Shown: positions 21,999 to 34,519, counted from the stretch's first letter. The stretch: DNA of 64,000 nt from Ophiosphaerella korrae (GCA_028456385.1 JALNQF010000182.1:1-64000); one strand, 5' to 3'. Notes: generated by a model not told the origin, from the sequence alone. A program made the numbers and translations.

Positions 21999-24900
21999 TT
22001 AGAGTATTTCCGCCACTTCGGCCAATTCGTGCATCAATCGACTGATGCTTCCCACAATGGCGTGCTGCGTGTCACCTCGACTATTCGACGATTTTTCCAC
22101 CGTGGAGATGCCAAAGTTCATTGTCGCGCCAACATCCTCAATTAAACACGACACTCGGTTCTCAGGCGAGCTCAAAAGACGGCCGAATTCACTGTCGCCA
22201 TGGCTGAGTGCTATAACGCCCTCGCCAGTAGCCACAAATCTGCGTACAGCAGTACTATCGTCCCCATTGAGCTCGACTAGTGTGCGGTGATCGATATTCT
22301 CTATAGCCAAGGTAAAGCCATATTCTCGAAGACGGCGTGATCGTGCTATGATGCCGAAGCCCCACAAGGTGATGCTTGCCTGGTAGATCAGAAGGACGTA
22401 GGTCCCTCGAAGATTTCTCCGTGGCAAGCTATGGGCCGTTCTATAGACTTGACCGGCGTGCCAGATGGCCTGCCGTGCTTCTCGGGTCTGTGTCCATTCA
22501 TGCAGCCCTGGATAGACCCGTCGAGCCTCTGATTCGCCATCACGACCGGCGAAGGCTTGTAAGCCTTGGAGCGGACTCAACAAGACCATGTTGATGTATT
22601 CCAACACCAGCGTGAACTCAGTTGTGCGTATGGCAGAGCTGCCAGTAGACGAGCCGAGTCTTACCCGCAAGACTTTTAAGCATTTTGTGAGTATCTCTCG
22701 ACGCAACGAGATGACTAGAATGGTACCAGAGTGTAAAGTATCAGAAGCATTTGTGTTGCCTAACTGTGCTGTTTCGTAGAGTTGCAGAAGCTCCCAGACC
22801 ATGCCCCAGAATCCGTAAAGCGTGTAATGACACGATCGGAGGCTCGTATCTACTTGCATGGGCTGTGTTTCACTCATGGCCATTTGGACGGTGTCTGCCA
22901 GGGTCAAGAAATCATGTGAAAGAGAGTCCGCATGCTTTTGGTACTCTGCTTTCCAATCTTCAGCTGTAGATGCCCACCACATTGATTCCGGGTCGGGAAG
23001 TGGAACTCGCATCTCTGCATAAGACATGAGTGGGTTGATGTGGTTGTTCATCGACATCTCAACATCGAGGGTGAATGCTCGATAGATGAGCCTAGACAGG
23101 ACTGTCAAATTCGGTCCTCACAAACATATTTGAAGAGAGGACTTGCCTTTTCTTCGACTCTTGTTCGATCCAGTCTATCCATTTGCGATGGAGGTCGTCC
23201 CCTTCATCGGTCGATGAAGGATACGGTGGCCGGTATTGTTCTTTTCGTAGCCAACGCGCCCGTCTGATTATCTGAACGTTTAGGGATTTAGCGCTACCAA
23301 ACTATCAGATTACCCCAGGAGGAACATATACCGTTATCGCTTGTTGACAGTTACTCTCGCCAATCTCCATCTGTCGTTTGTTGCCACTCCATGATGACAG
23401 TTCCGATTGGGTCACTGTGCTAGTCTCAACATAATACTTGACCACGGTATAAGCACTTACACCAAGCATGCAGAAGTTGCACATCTCTTGACATCGTGTT
23501 ATCTTGAGACCACTGATGGCTCTTAGTCCCGAGAGATGATTTCGAAGCACAAAAGCGGCACTCACCTGTTTGATGACGGCAGACCGTAGGATCTCCGGCA
23601 TGACATAGCCGAACCGCTGCACCGCTTCACTCGATGTCAAGCATGCGCCTATTCCGATCATGGCTGCTAAGAGCTCGTCCTTAACCGCTTCCGGTCGAAA
23701 GGACGGAATATGGAACCAAGGGACCAATTCTGCTTGCTGGTAGGCGAAGAAGTTGCGCAACATTTGATTAAAAAACATTTCAGAGGGGAAGGTGGGTGCT
23801 ATACGGATCCATTGTTCCTTTACACAGTGCTGTAGAAGTAGGGAAAGTAGACGAGTACGATCGTCGGGTCTGATCATCGAAGATGGAGGTCCGTTTTCGT
23901 GGACGTGTCTAACCACAGCTTCGGAGCATTCCACGGGAAGAATTAGGTGAGTCGTCTCTGCTGATGAGCTGTCACCCTGAGTCGGACCCCAGTCCCAGCC
24001 TGAGGCCCTGAAGGCTTGGGTTGCGGCGGTAGATGCCATGTGTTCAAGTATGACATTTGAAGAGCTTCCTTGGTCATCCGCCAATCGCGCATTCAAGCTG
24101 TCGATGTTAGGCGGCTCCAGCTCGACGAAGGATATGTCGCCAAGATTGTCTATGTGCTCATCGCTATCGAGGAAGAAATCCCAGATGCTACTATCATCGT
24201 GATTGTCTGAGGGTCTCAACCCATTAGGGGATGGGACGGTTGAGCCAAGCAGATCTTTCAACATGTCACTGTAGTTTCGTGTCACGTCGTCAAAATTGTC
24301 TAATAGTGGTGGTTCTCCATAAGACGAATTCGGCGTAAGTCTACCGGCTGAACCGTCGTTTACAGGGTCATGCAAGGAAGCATGCACAATTGAGGCAGAG
24401 GGAGTCTGGTCATGGATTGACAGTGGGGAGTCGGGTGCCACATTACCTGGGGAGACTGTCTGGTCGGTATGGCAGTCGTCCATCTCAACGACGAGACATG
24501 AAGATGTTTTGCGCGCCGACTTGCACGCAGCGTTATACTCGCAGATAACGTTTCTCCGTATACATCGCTCGCAGGGTTTGCTGTCGCTACACTTGAGTTT
24601 GGAGGCGGCACAAGCTTTGCAAGCCTGCTCGACCCTAGGACCAGCACGCACTTGGGTGGGCCAAGGGTTTGAGCGCGCCAACTTGGAGGCGTGTTGTGCA
24701 GTGTGGCGCTTGACAAGATCTCTAGGAAGGAAAGGGATATTAGCAATTGGTCGTACACATTGTGTCAAGGCCACAAACTCACGAGCGCGCAAATCTTTTG
24801 CCACATACACGACAAGGATACGGTTTTTCCTGTGTGTCTGCAATGCAGTCAGTGAGCAGCAGCAGAATCATGCACGCCGCGCCCACAAGTGAGCAGCGGA

Positions 24901-25032
24901 CAGGGACGTACGCATCCGCGAATGGCGGGCAAGATGATCAACGCGCGCAAAAACGCGCTGGCAGTACGAGCACTGGAAGGGCGAAGGCACTATAGATTCA
25001 AGCAGCTGCGCACCGTCGATATTTGCTGCCAT
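21999..25032 (-). CDS. Transcription factor with two C2H2 fingers, Zn2Cys6 cluster and fungal TF domain
   Basis: Five exons: 25032-24912, 24837-24783, 24721-23332, 23271-23147 and 23091-21999. The joined protein is 927 aa and keeps frame at all four junctions. Two tandem C2H2 fingers (C21, C24, H37, H41 and C49, C52, H65, H69), with a TQEKPY linker, are assembled only after splicing. A Zn2Cys6 cluster follows (C93, C96, C103, C109, C112, C119). An acidic, Ser/Pro-rich region (about 125-370) precedes a fungal-specific TF domain (EMFFNQMLRNFF, then PWFHIPSF; WIDWIEQESKKRLIYRAF). The third intron uses GTATAT; a shorter alternative donor 15 nt downstream would add five or six residues. The fourth is a GC-AG intron. 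Such double-finger proteins are nuclear regulators, often of nearby catabolic or metabolite genes. It lies 385 nt from the monooxygenase stop and is the likely regulator of the island. Confidence 0.9.
23092..23146 (-). other. GC-AG intron (55 nt) in the regulator gene
   Basis: On the minus strand the exon ends AAAAG, followed by GCAAGT, with acceptor GTCTAG. Splicing gives the conserved EQESKKRLIYRAF junction. No GT donor nearby keeps both frame and homology. GC-AG introns with a strong AG/GCAAGT donor are a known minor class. Confidence 0.75.
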
Positions 25033-25417
25033 CGTGCAGTGCTGGACAGACAGAGCAATGAGATCGATTCGGCTTTGTCAATCTTGAGGCCCGCGCGGAA
25101 CATCGGAACGCCAAGCGCGGGCCCGAAACGACACAACCTCGGGCTTTACACTATGATAGTCAGGGCAAATTTTGTTGACGGGTGCTGATAGGCTGTGATA
25201 GTACACATTGACTGGAACATTAATAGCATGTATCTTGGCCTGAGTTAATTTACACGTAAATTTGAAGTGAATGCAATCAGCAGAACTCGCTGCATTCTGT
25301 TTTGATACAGTGTATAAGCTTGTTTTGAGTAGATTCTGCGAACACCATGTGGTAGACTTGCGTCACAAAGCTGGTCGCAACCACCACACTACATGTACTG
25401 GCAGTACACTTAGCATT
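25033..25417 (-). promoter_or_regulatory. Promoter of the regulator gene, with GC-rich inverted repeats
   Basis: The upstream region of the regulator also takes in the 3' end of the monooxygenase transcript. Two inverted repeats overlap 56-112 nt before the ATG: GGCCCGCGC (25088-25096) with GCGCGGGCC (25115-25123), and GCCCGA (25121-25126) with TCGGGC (25139-25144). They could be binding sites, for example for self-control, or form a leader hairpin; neither is shown. The rest, 25145-25417, has no visible gene. Confidence 0.45.
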
Positions 25418-26753
25418 CTATATCTCCTGTCCGGCATCGAGCTTGGCAAGGCTGGACCGAATACCTTCGTACGTGAAATTGTACTGCTTATCTCTCCATA
25501 TGGTCTCGGGGCCCTTCTTCTCATGCACCGAACGAGTAATCTCCTGAATCTTGGATGCGCGCACCCGACGGACTCGATCAAAATCACGCAGAACCTCTGC
25601 CACAGTGTCACGATTCACCTTCTGGTCCACGAACAAGCTCAATCCTTCTCCATCTTCAATCGCTTGTGACGCACCTTGTCCTTGGTGTGGTGTCATTGCG
25701 TGTGCTGCATCGCCAATGAGCACCGTGCGACCCTTGATGTACATTGGTAGAGGTTCGTGATCGCGCAGTTCCCACAGCTTGATGTTTTCTGCTTTCCTAT
25801 CACACGCGTGAGCATTGTCATGGACCTGGGCCATGCTTGCCCGTGCACTTACTGGAGAATTGGCCACACATAAAAGTCGCCAAAGACACGCAACAAGTCT
25901 TCTCGGAATCCTGGCGCAGACCATGAATCCGATATGGGGAGGTTTATAAGCGAATCCGGTGCAATGCATCCGACGTTGAGCAGCTCGCAGTTCCGGCACG
26001 GGTAGCTGACGACTGAACGCCCGCTGCCATCCGATGCGATGCGTATGTTGAGTTCGGCTCTGTCTGTGGAATCCCCCAGCGGAGCATCTGGTGTTACTGC
26101 ATTGACAGTCTCACGCGGCATCACAAATCGAAACATGGACGAACCCGAAGAACGAGGCTCACCCACGTTCTCAACCACCAACGGTCTGACAATTGACTTG
26201 ATGCCGTCCGCGCCTGTCCGGCATAAGTCTTACCAAAATAAATGATCAAGCAACACTCACCAATCACGAGATCGGAATGATATGTCGTGCCATCAGCCAA
26301 CTTAACGTCGCCGCTCTGGACATTCACATCCGACACATCCGCGCGCCAAACAACCTGTGCCGGTTTTCCAGCGATCCCCATCTCCTCTGACTCCACCGTT
26401 GCCATCCTCAACAACTCTTTCCACAAATCGATCCGATGAATAACATGCCAATCACTCCCAAAAATATACTTGATACCAGACACATCCTGCTCTTGCAACA
26501 CTCGTCCTTCGTGATCAAGCGTTCTCACTGTCCGCAAGAACAGTGCACCGCATTTCGTCGGGTCGAAGCCGTACTTGTATAACCACTTTGTCGCGTTAGG
26601 CCCCGGCGTGACAGCAGCGCCTACTTCGTTGCCGTTGCTGCTGCTGCGCTCCAGCACAGTAACGTTGTGCTGCTCGCGCAAGACACGTGCGGCGAAGAGA
26701 CCAGCAATGCCGCCGCCTATGATCGTGATGTTGAGAGGTGAAGGAGATGCCAT
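25418..26753 (-). CDS. FAD-dependent aromatic monooxygenase (salicylate-hydroxylase-like)
   Basis: Three exons: 26753-26261, 26213-25853 and 25796-25418, with introns of 47 and 56 nt (GTGAGT...CAG, GTAAGT...TAG). The protein is 410 aa, normal for the group. The ATG at 26753 leads into MASPSPLNITI and the FAD-binding GGGIAG (G13-G18). Splicing restores the DG motif (DLVIGADGIKS) and, further on, GRTVLIGDAAHAMTPHQGQGASQAIEDGEGL, the GD motif that binds the FAD ribityl chain. The enzyme would hydroxylate an aromatic ring with NAD(P)H and O2, for example making a catechol. That fits with the ring-opening dioxygenase in the same island. The C-terminus stops soon after the catalytic domain. The gene lies upstream of, and on the same strand as, the regulator. 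Confidence 0.9.
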
Positions 26754-27507
26754 TTGAATGAGCAAAAGTTTCGGTTGGCAGAAGAACGGCTTGCCGCAAT
26801 TGTGTTCGAAGGGGTCGAAGTCAAACGTTCTCGTCCAGTTGGATCGGGCACGTCACTGCTTTTCTTATCCGTCTAGATCAAGCCCGTCACCCAGTCCATC
26901 GGTAGCTGAGGGCCTCACAGAAGTCCTTATTTTTGGTGATTTATAAAGGTGACCCCTCTATCTCCTAGTGACGCAAGCCGAGCCTGCCTACGTTAGGCCA
27001 TGCGCGGCCCGCATCGGCTTCCCCTTAAACCTTCCTCCACTTCCGAACGCGCTAAGAGCCTGTTTCTACATCCTCCTCTACAGGACAACCTATCGTGCAC
27101 TAATATAACAGTGCAGCTATAAGCAAAGAGACTCGCACTCGTAGGCACGCTATAGCACTTAGTCGACAAATTAATATAGCTGTTAGACTAGCATAAATCT
27201 CTATTATAAGCGATGTATATAAAATTAATTTAAACTATAACGTGTTTTATAAGCAAGTTAGTAACCTAAGCAAGTTAGTTACGCCCTACTAACGCGTTAA
27301 CTATTACTAATAGTACCGAAGCCTTCTGAAGTCTAACTATATTGCAAGTTTTCTAGCAACTTAAGAGTAGAATAATTAGAGAGGGTTCTTAGAAACTTGA
27401 TCCTTAAATAGAATAACTAGTATTTAATCTCTATAAGAGATAAAACTACTCTAAGTTAACTACTATTATAGTAACTACTATAGTTTCCTACAATACTATA
27501 CGTATAG
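26754..27507. other. Monooxygenase promoter and island-to-repeat boundary
   Basis: From 26754 to about 26950 this is the promoter of the monooxygenase, with a CGG-N4-CCG at 26787-26796 and AT-rich TTATAAAG at 26941. From 26950 to 27190 the DNA is still GC-balanced, with no gene seen. From about 27190 TpA becomes very frequent, consistent with RIP. No element was recognised up to the TATAG target duplication at 27503-27507. Confidence 0.5.
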
Positions 27508-27695
27508 TGTAATAGGACTACAAGGCGTCGACTACTTGTGCTCCTTCGGGGTTGTTAGTAGATTAGAAATTAATAACTAAGCACGTATTGTAATCTAGCT
27601 ATAGGCTGTAAACAATAGAATAATTCTCGCGATGTTAATGTATTGTCGCTCGTAGTCAATAATTAAATTACTAATACTATCCTAATAATACGTAT
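27508..27695 (-). repeat. Left LTR of the complete Gypsy, first part
   Basis: It starts TGTAATAGG and covers 188 nt, ending at CGTAT, where a solo LTR is inserted. The rest of this LTR resumes at 28162 and ends at 28409. Confidence 0.85.
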
Positions 27696-28156
27696 TGTTA
27701 CAGGCGTAACAAGAGAAATCGAGATAGAACTAATCAATCCCGACTTAGATGCTGACGAAGCATGGGACGAGCGGGGTAACGACCTTGATTGGGAAACTAC
27801 CTACAACTAGGACACATAGCAGTGATCTGTAATCACGTGCAAATAGATTAAGGTAATCTACAATAACGCACAAACAGATTAAAGTGATCTATAGTTACGT
27901 GCGAATAGATTAGTAGTAATCTATAGTGTCGCACAAACAGATTAGTATAAGTATAGAGATAACTAGAATGCGTATTATTAGGATAGTATTAGCAATCCAA
28001 TCTCTAACCTAGAACGCTAATACTTGACATTGCACACACAAATCAACTATTGTTTATAGTTATTGCTAATTACTATACGAGCTTTTGTTATTACCTCTTA
28101 ATCTACTAACACCCCCTAGTAGTTACCTGTAGTCGACAACAGGAGGCCCTATAACA
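27696..28156 (+). repeat. Solo Gypsy-A LTR, 461 bp, young
   Basis: It starts TGTTACAGGCG and ends CCCTATAACA, flanked on both sides by CGTAT (27691-27695 and 28157-28161). It interrupts the left LTR of the complete Gypsy. It keeps many CpA and TpG sites, unlike its host, so it looks like a late arrival or one that largely escaped RIP. It holds four dyad repeat units (see 27821). Solo status suggests loss of the internal part by LTR-LTR recombination. Confidence 0.88.
27821..27945 (+). repeat. Four tandem 31-32 bp dyad units inside the solo LTR
   Basis: Units lie at 27821-27851, 27852-27882, 27883-27913 and 27914-27945. At each unit border is a hairpin-like dyad such as AGATTA-AGG-TAATCT; between the dyads lies CACGTGC, CGCAC or a similar core. 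Other LTR copies carry two to four variants of the unit. Confidence 0.75.
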
Positions 28157-28409
28157 CGTATTACTACTAACTATATACTTATATCCTTAGGCTAGCTTCG
28201 TAGATTTATATTTGCTAAGCCCTACAAAGTAGTAAAGCTACTTTATAGCTTTGTAACTACTAAGCTCTATAAAGTTATAAAGTTATTACGTATCTCTATT
28301 ATAATTAACTTCCTAATTAAGCTCGTTGTCTTATTAGTTATATGTTATATTATCTTCTATTATAGGGCTAATTAGTTCTATCTAGTCTTCTACTATTACT
28401 ATTGTAATA
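28157..28409 (-). repeat. Left LTR of the complete Gypsy, second part
   Basis: It starts with the duplicated CGTAT and continues the interrupted LTR to its end TAATA at 28409, next to the purine tract (complement of CTATCTCTTTCTTTAGG). With the first part it makes the same 436 nt as the right LTR. Confidence 0.85.
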
Positions 28410-31400
28410 CTATCTCTTTCTTTAGGTAGGTTTTTATTTTCCTATCCTAGGGCTAAAGTTATTAACCTATTTTCTTTATTAATTTCTAACTCCTTATCGC
28501 TCCCTATACCTTGTCGTTCCTAACGTAACAAAGTATTACTTGCTAAATAGGTTACTTAAAATAGGATTAAAATATTTCCTTACTCTTATTATACTAACTT
28601 TAAGTTAACTTACTTTGTATCTTTAAAGGATAGCAAGGTATATAATAAGTATATTTCTACTAATATATAGTATTAATATACTTCTTCTAGTATTTCTATT
28701 ATAGAATATAAGTACCTTATTACTATTAAGTCTACTACTTCTAAGTTATATAAGGAGAGCTATTAATTGCACTAAAGAGAGATTGTTATTATAGCTAGCT
28801 ACTACTAAGTAGGCTTAGTATAACCTAATCTCTAAAACTACTTATAAGATAGTAAAACTTTAGGCGCGCGTAAACTATCTTTGTAAGCTAAAAGCTTATA
28901 ACGCTACTAAATTGTCTATATACTCTTGTACGTTAGAGGCTAAAATAGACCTTAAGAATATAGTAGAGGCTACTCTAACTCTTATTATATTAAGCGTTCC
29001 TATTACCTCTCTATCCTTTAGTAGTACTACTAATTTTCTTAGTTTACTATAAAGTAGTTTAGAGGATTTTAACTTTAGAAGTCTTCTAGTTTCTTAAAGT
29101 AATTAAGGTTATCTTCTAGTTCTTATATATTATCCTATAGTTACCCTTTCTTATCTTTTCTTAACTATTTTACTAAGTAGTAGTTTCTTCTATTTCTAAA
29201 CTAGTATTATAAAATCTCTTTTACTTCTTATTCTTTTTATTCTTTATACGTGTCTATTTTATATACTAGTAGTTCTACGTCTTATAGTACTTTTTCTAGT
29301 AATACTATATAGAAAGTTACGTATATCTTTATCTTACTTAGTAGTTTTAATCTAAATATAACTAGTGTAACTATCTTCTTAATTTTGTACAGTTCTATCT
29401 TTATATAATCTAGTTTTAAACTAGTTTATTTACTCTTAATATTTCTTTTAACTAACTATACGTTTTTCCTCTCTTTAAATTAGGGTTCTTTTTAGTATTT
29501 CTTATTATAGTATTTTACTATATAATCTTATAGGAACTCTACGTCCTATCTTAGTTAATTATATATTTCTTTTAATTTATTTACAAAGTTTTCTCCTCTT
29601 AGAGTCTAAGACTCTATATCTTGTAGTATCTAATATATATTAGGATTAAATCTATAGTTTATAAAGAAAGTAATACTTTTATAACTATATCCTTTATGCT
29701 ATTATATACTAGCTATACTATAGGTAGTAGCTATACCTAATTGTTCTAGTTATAGTTAAGATAGTATCTTAGGTACTATTCTACTATTTACTTTATACGT
29801 TCTAATTGTCTATCTATTTATAGATAATATACTATTAATATTTAATATTATATTCCTAATTACGCTATTATTATTCCTTATAGTTTTAATATAAATTGTA
29901 TATCTTTATCTATAATAATCTTATCTAGAATACTATACTAGCTAACTATAGTCCTTAAGACCTAATATATAGTAACTTCTATTCTACTTTTTTCTTTATA
30001 TAGTTTAAAGTATAAGTACTTTCTAAGCTTATCTACTATTATTAGAATTCTATTATACTTAACTCCTAATATTAGGTCTTTTAACTTAGGTAACTTTATA
30101 ATAAAGTCTATTGTAATAACTCTCTAGAAATACTCTAGTATCTTAACTAGTTGTAATATTCTATATAGTACGTATCTACTATACTTATTTTTATAGTACT
30201 CTATATAGTCTCTTAGTATTTCTTTTACTAGTTATTTTACTCTTAGGATATAGTAATCTCTTAAAAACCTATTTAGTAGTTTCTTAATTCTCTAGTATTT
30301 ATATACTAGTAGTTTATAGAATTATTATATAAATTCTCTTTAAATCTTACCTAGGATATATATCTTTCTATAAGCTTTCGTAAGTCCTTTTTAGATCTCT
30401 AGGTTTTTTATTTCTTTAGAGGCTTTTACTATTTTCTTCTAAATCTATTTATCTAGCTTATTACTTTTTCTCTTAAGTATTATAGCTATCTTAGGTTTAT
30501 TTAGAACTAAGATTCCTTTTTTATTCTTAACTAGAACTATACTAGTAGTATTTACTTCTTTTTATAAATCTATTCTTCTACTTAGAGTATCTACTAACTA
30601 GTTATCTTTTCTTTTTGTATATATAACCTTAAATTTAAATATTAATAAGAATTCCTACTATCTTATATAGTACTATAATAGTCTTTATTTATTATAAATC
30701 TTATAAGATTCTTATAGTCTATATAGACCCTTATTTTATATTTTACTTTTTATAAGTATACACTCTATTATTTAAATACTTTATTAATTACTAGTATTTC
30801 TTTGTTGTAAATTAGGTAATTAAGCTCTACTAGCTTTATCTCCTTAGAGAAATATTTAACTAAATATTCTTACTTAGTTTTTAGATCTTTTTAAATTAGT
30901 ACTATTTATAAACTAAGTTAGATATATCTATTTTTACTACTACTAGTATATCTAGATTATATTTTCTAATAACTAGGTTTTCTAAAAACTTTCTTTTAAT
31001 CTAGTAAAATACTTTGTTACATTCTTCTATCTATTTAAATAGCGTATCTTTTTTCATAAGTTTAGTTAATAGTTCTATATACTTAGACTATCTTACTATA
31101 ACTTTTTATAAAAGTTTACTAGCTTATAAAACTACTATACTTCTTGTAAATTTTTTAGTATTAGCTATTCTTTAATTAACTTAATCTTATATAAGTTAAT
31201 TATTATTTTTCTTAGTTTAATAATAAATCTAAAGAAATCTATTTTCTTTATCTAGAACTTGTATCTCTTTATCTTAAGAAATAATTTATTTTCTACTAGT
31301 TTTTCTAGCACCTTATAAATATATTATATATACTCTTCTTCTATTTCTAAGAATATAAGAATATTGTCTAGGTATATAAATATAAATACGTTTAAGTATT

Positions 31401-34400
31401 CTCTTCGGACTATATTAATTCTTTCTTAGAATACTACTAGTATATTTATTAATCTAAAAGGTATAACTATATACTTAAATAGTTTATATTGCGTTTAGAA
31501 TAGTATTTTCTACTTATTAACTTTTCTAATTCTAATCTAATAGTAGGCGTTTTAGATATCTAACTTTATAAAGATCTTTACTCTTTATAGCTTATCTTAT
31601 ATCTTATCTATATATAGTAAAGGGTATTAGTTTTTATTTATAATTGTATTTATTTTTTTAAAGTCTACGTAAAGTCTCTTATTATCTATCTTTTTCTTAT
31701 CTATAAATATAAGTCTATATACTACTAAGGATTAAGATTCCTATATCTATCTCTTTTTTATTACGCTTTTAATAAACACTTATTTAATTTTAGACTCTTC
31801 TTTAGTTTTTCTATAAACTAGGCTCTAGCCTATATTTTTTCTTTCTTCTAGGTCTATTACTAAGTCCTATAGTTAATATTCTAGAAGGTAATCTTTAGGC
31901 TTTATAAGTAGCTTTTCTTATTTCTTATATTTATCTAGGAATTCTCCTTTATATATACTTATGTTAGCTTTTAATATATTTTATCTAGAGTAGCTAATCT
32001 CTCCTATTCTCTAATTAATTCTTAGGTTAGCTATTTATAACTATAGTATTTCTAGGATTATATCTTATTTATTATTAATTATTATTAAGTCTATAACTAT
32101 ATTTTTAGTCTCTAACTCTTCTAGCTTTAATATAGAAGGTACTATTTTAAACTTTATAAGTTCTTAGAATAGTTTTCCTTTAATTATACTTTGCTATTAA
32201 AGGTACTTCTTTATTATATAATATATTCCTTAGTTTTTTATAAACTTCTTAGATATAAAGTTTCTTATAGCTTTACTATTAATTATAATTTATATCTTTT
32301 TTCTTTAAAAGGTACCTTATTTTGCAATATATAGTCTTATTATAATTTCTAGATTATTTTATTTAGGCTATTTTATAAATTATCTACTTAGTTAGAGCTA
32401 CTACCTAACTTTATACTTATAGTCTTTGTATTTTAGGTAGTTATCTTACGTATATTTATACTAAGGTTTTCCTAAGATAAATTCTCTAAATAACTTCTTT
32501 TAGGTCTTACTACTATATATCCTTTACTAAGTATCTTTATAGTTTCCTATCCTATAATATCTTCTACTAGAATTACTTTTATAAAATTATAGTCTTTTCT
32601 TCTTATTAGCTATACGTAGTTTCTTACTTTAGGTTCTCTATATATAATATAATTTATGTTTAGGTATAATACTTATAATATTTTAAAATATACTAGACAT
32701 TCTAAGTTTATTCTCTTATTATCCTCTTTCTAGTATTTATCTTTACTAGGTCTTTTTCTTACTAGGATATAGTATACTACTAGTATACTTAGTATATAGG
32801 CTTTATTAATCTATTATATCTTTCTTATAAGATACTACTACTCTCTTTATATAAGTATTCTTCTTACTATAATAGTATATTACTCTATCTATTATTAGAA
32901 TAATATAAACTTTATATTCTTAGGATTATATATTTTCTAGTCTTTATACGCTTTCTCTAGACTTATAACTAGTAAGTATTTTTAAATAAACTACTATTAT
33001 ATATTTTATTCTACTATATCTATTATTATATAGCTATTATAGCTATATATATCTAACTAGGTATACTTTATACTTCTTATATTAACTTAGCTCTTATATT
33101 ATCTTTATCCTTTAGAAGAGACTATAGTAGTCTCTTTATCTTCTACTAGTCCTTTAGTAAGGATTAATAGGGTTTAGGGTTCTTTTCTTTCTAAGTCTTC
33201 TATTAGTAAGTCTATTATACGTATTGTTTCTTTAAGCTATACTTAAGTTCTTTTTTTTATTACTACTACTCTTTATTTTTTATATAGAAACTATTCTACT
33301 CTTTACTTACTTAAAAAGTATATATAGTAGTTATTATCGTAATAAAAGGTCTAGTAGAGTATTATATATTATTTCTCTTTACTTACTACTACTTTCTTTT
33401 AAGGCCTAGCTTATACTTTAAGTACTTCTTTCTTATTCTTAGTTATCTTTAACTAAGCTTCTTTTTTTAAGTCTTTACTTCTATAGTCTTTTATAAAGTA
33501 TTTTAGTTTTCTATATTTATAGTATACTATATCTTTCTTCTTTACTTAAAAATCTTTTATATAGTAGCTATTCTTGCTATAGTTAAAGTATATAAAGTCT
33601 TTCTTCTTTTTCTTCTTCTTTTTATTTATATTAAGGATTATAAGGTCTCTACTATTATAGTTACTGGGTTATTTCTTATAGTTATTTATCTTTTATTCTT
33701 AGAGATTATTATCTACTTATATTACCTATCTCTTTTAGGCTTCTAGTATCCTTAGCTTTTCTATATAGTTTAGTTTATATTAGATATTTAATTTTAGTCC
33801 TTATTTAAATCTTAATATTAGAAATAGCTTATTCTATTCTATATTTTATAATAGTTATTTAAACTATAATATATATTCAAAAACGCTCTTAAGTTATTTA
33901 AGCTTCTCAAGCTTTTTTTTAACTTATTAGGTAATATCTACGTTTTTAAATACTACCCTTATTTATTTTATAAAGTATTTATAACTTCTAAAGATAGCTC
34001 TTATATTATCTTTTTATATTCCTAGAGCGTATAATATATAATCTATCTAGTAGAGTTTAAACTATCTTATTATATCTTCTTTTAAGTATAGTACTTATAT
34101 ATTTATTTAGAGTTATACTAATACTAGGAGAGGTCTTAATTTCTTCTTTATTCTATTAAATTTCTTAAGTATAAGTATCTTAGGTAGTTTCTTTAATACA
34201 CTTAGCTCTAGTCTTTAGGTAATTTATTCTATATAATTTTATCTTACTATAATAGCTTTAATTTAAGCTTTATTCTACTTAACGTAGTTTTATAGTTCTT
34301 TATTCTGCGTAGTTAAAGTGTTAATAAATAGTTATATACTCTTCTTGTCTATAATTAGGTTATTTAGGTTTAACTTAACTACTTTCTAGTTTGTTACGTC

Positions 34401-34519
34401 TAACTTATAACTACTTAGATGTACTTTACCTCTTTTCTTAGGTATACTTTCTACTATTATATTAGCTTAAACTATACGCTACTTACGCTTCGCTTTTCCT
34501 AATAACTATATTAGTAAGG

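Noticed and set aside
12873..26753. Secondary-metabolite gene cluster with a backbone enzyme
   Set aside because: No polyketide synthase, NRPS, terpene cyclase or prenyltransferase is present; a catabolic cluster fits better.
27821..27945. CRISPR-like regular repeats
   Set aside because: This is a fungal LTR minisatellite: units are directly adjacent and vary; there are no spacers and no cas genes.
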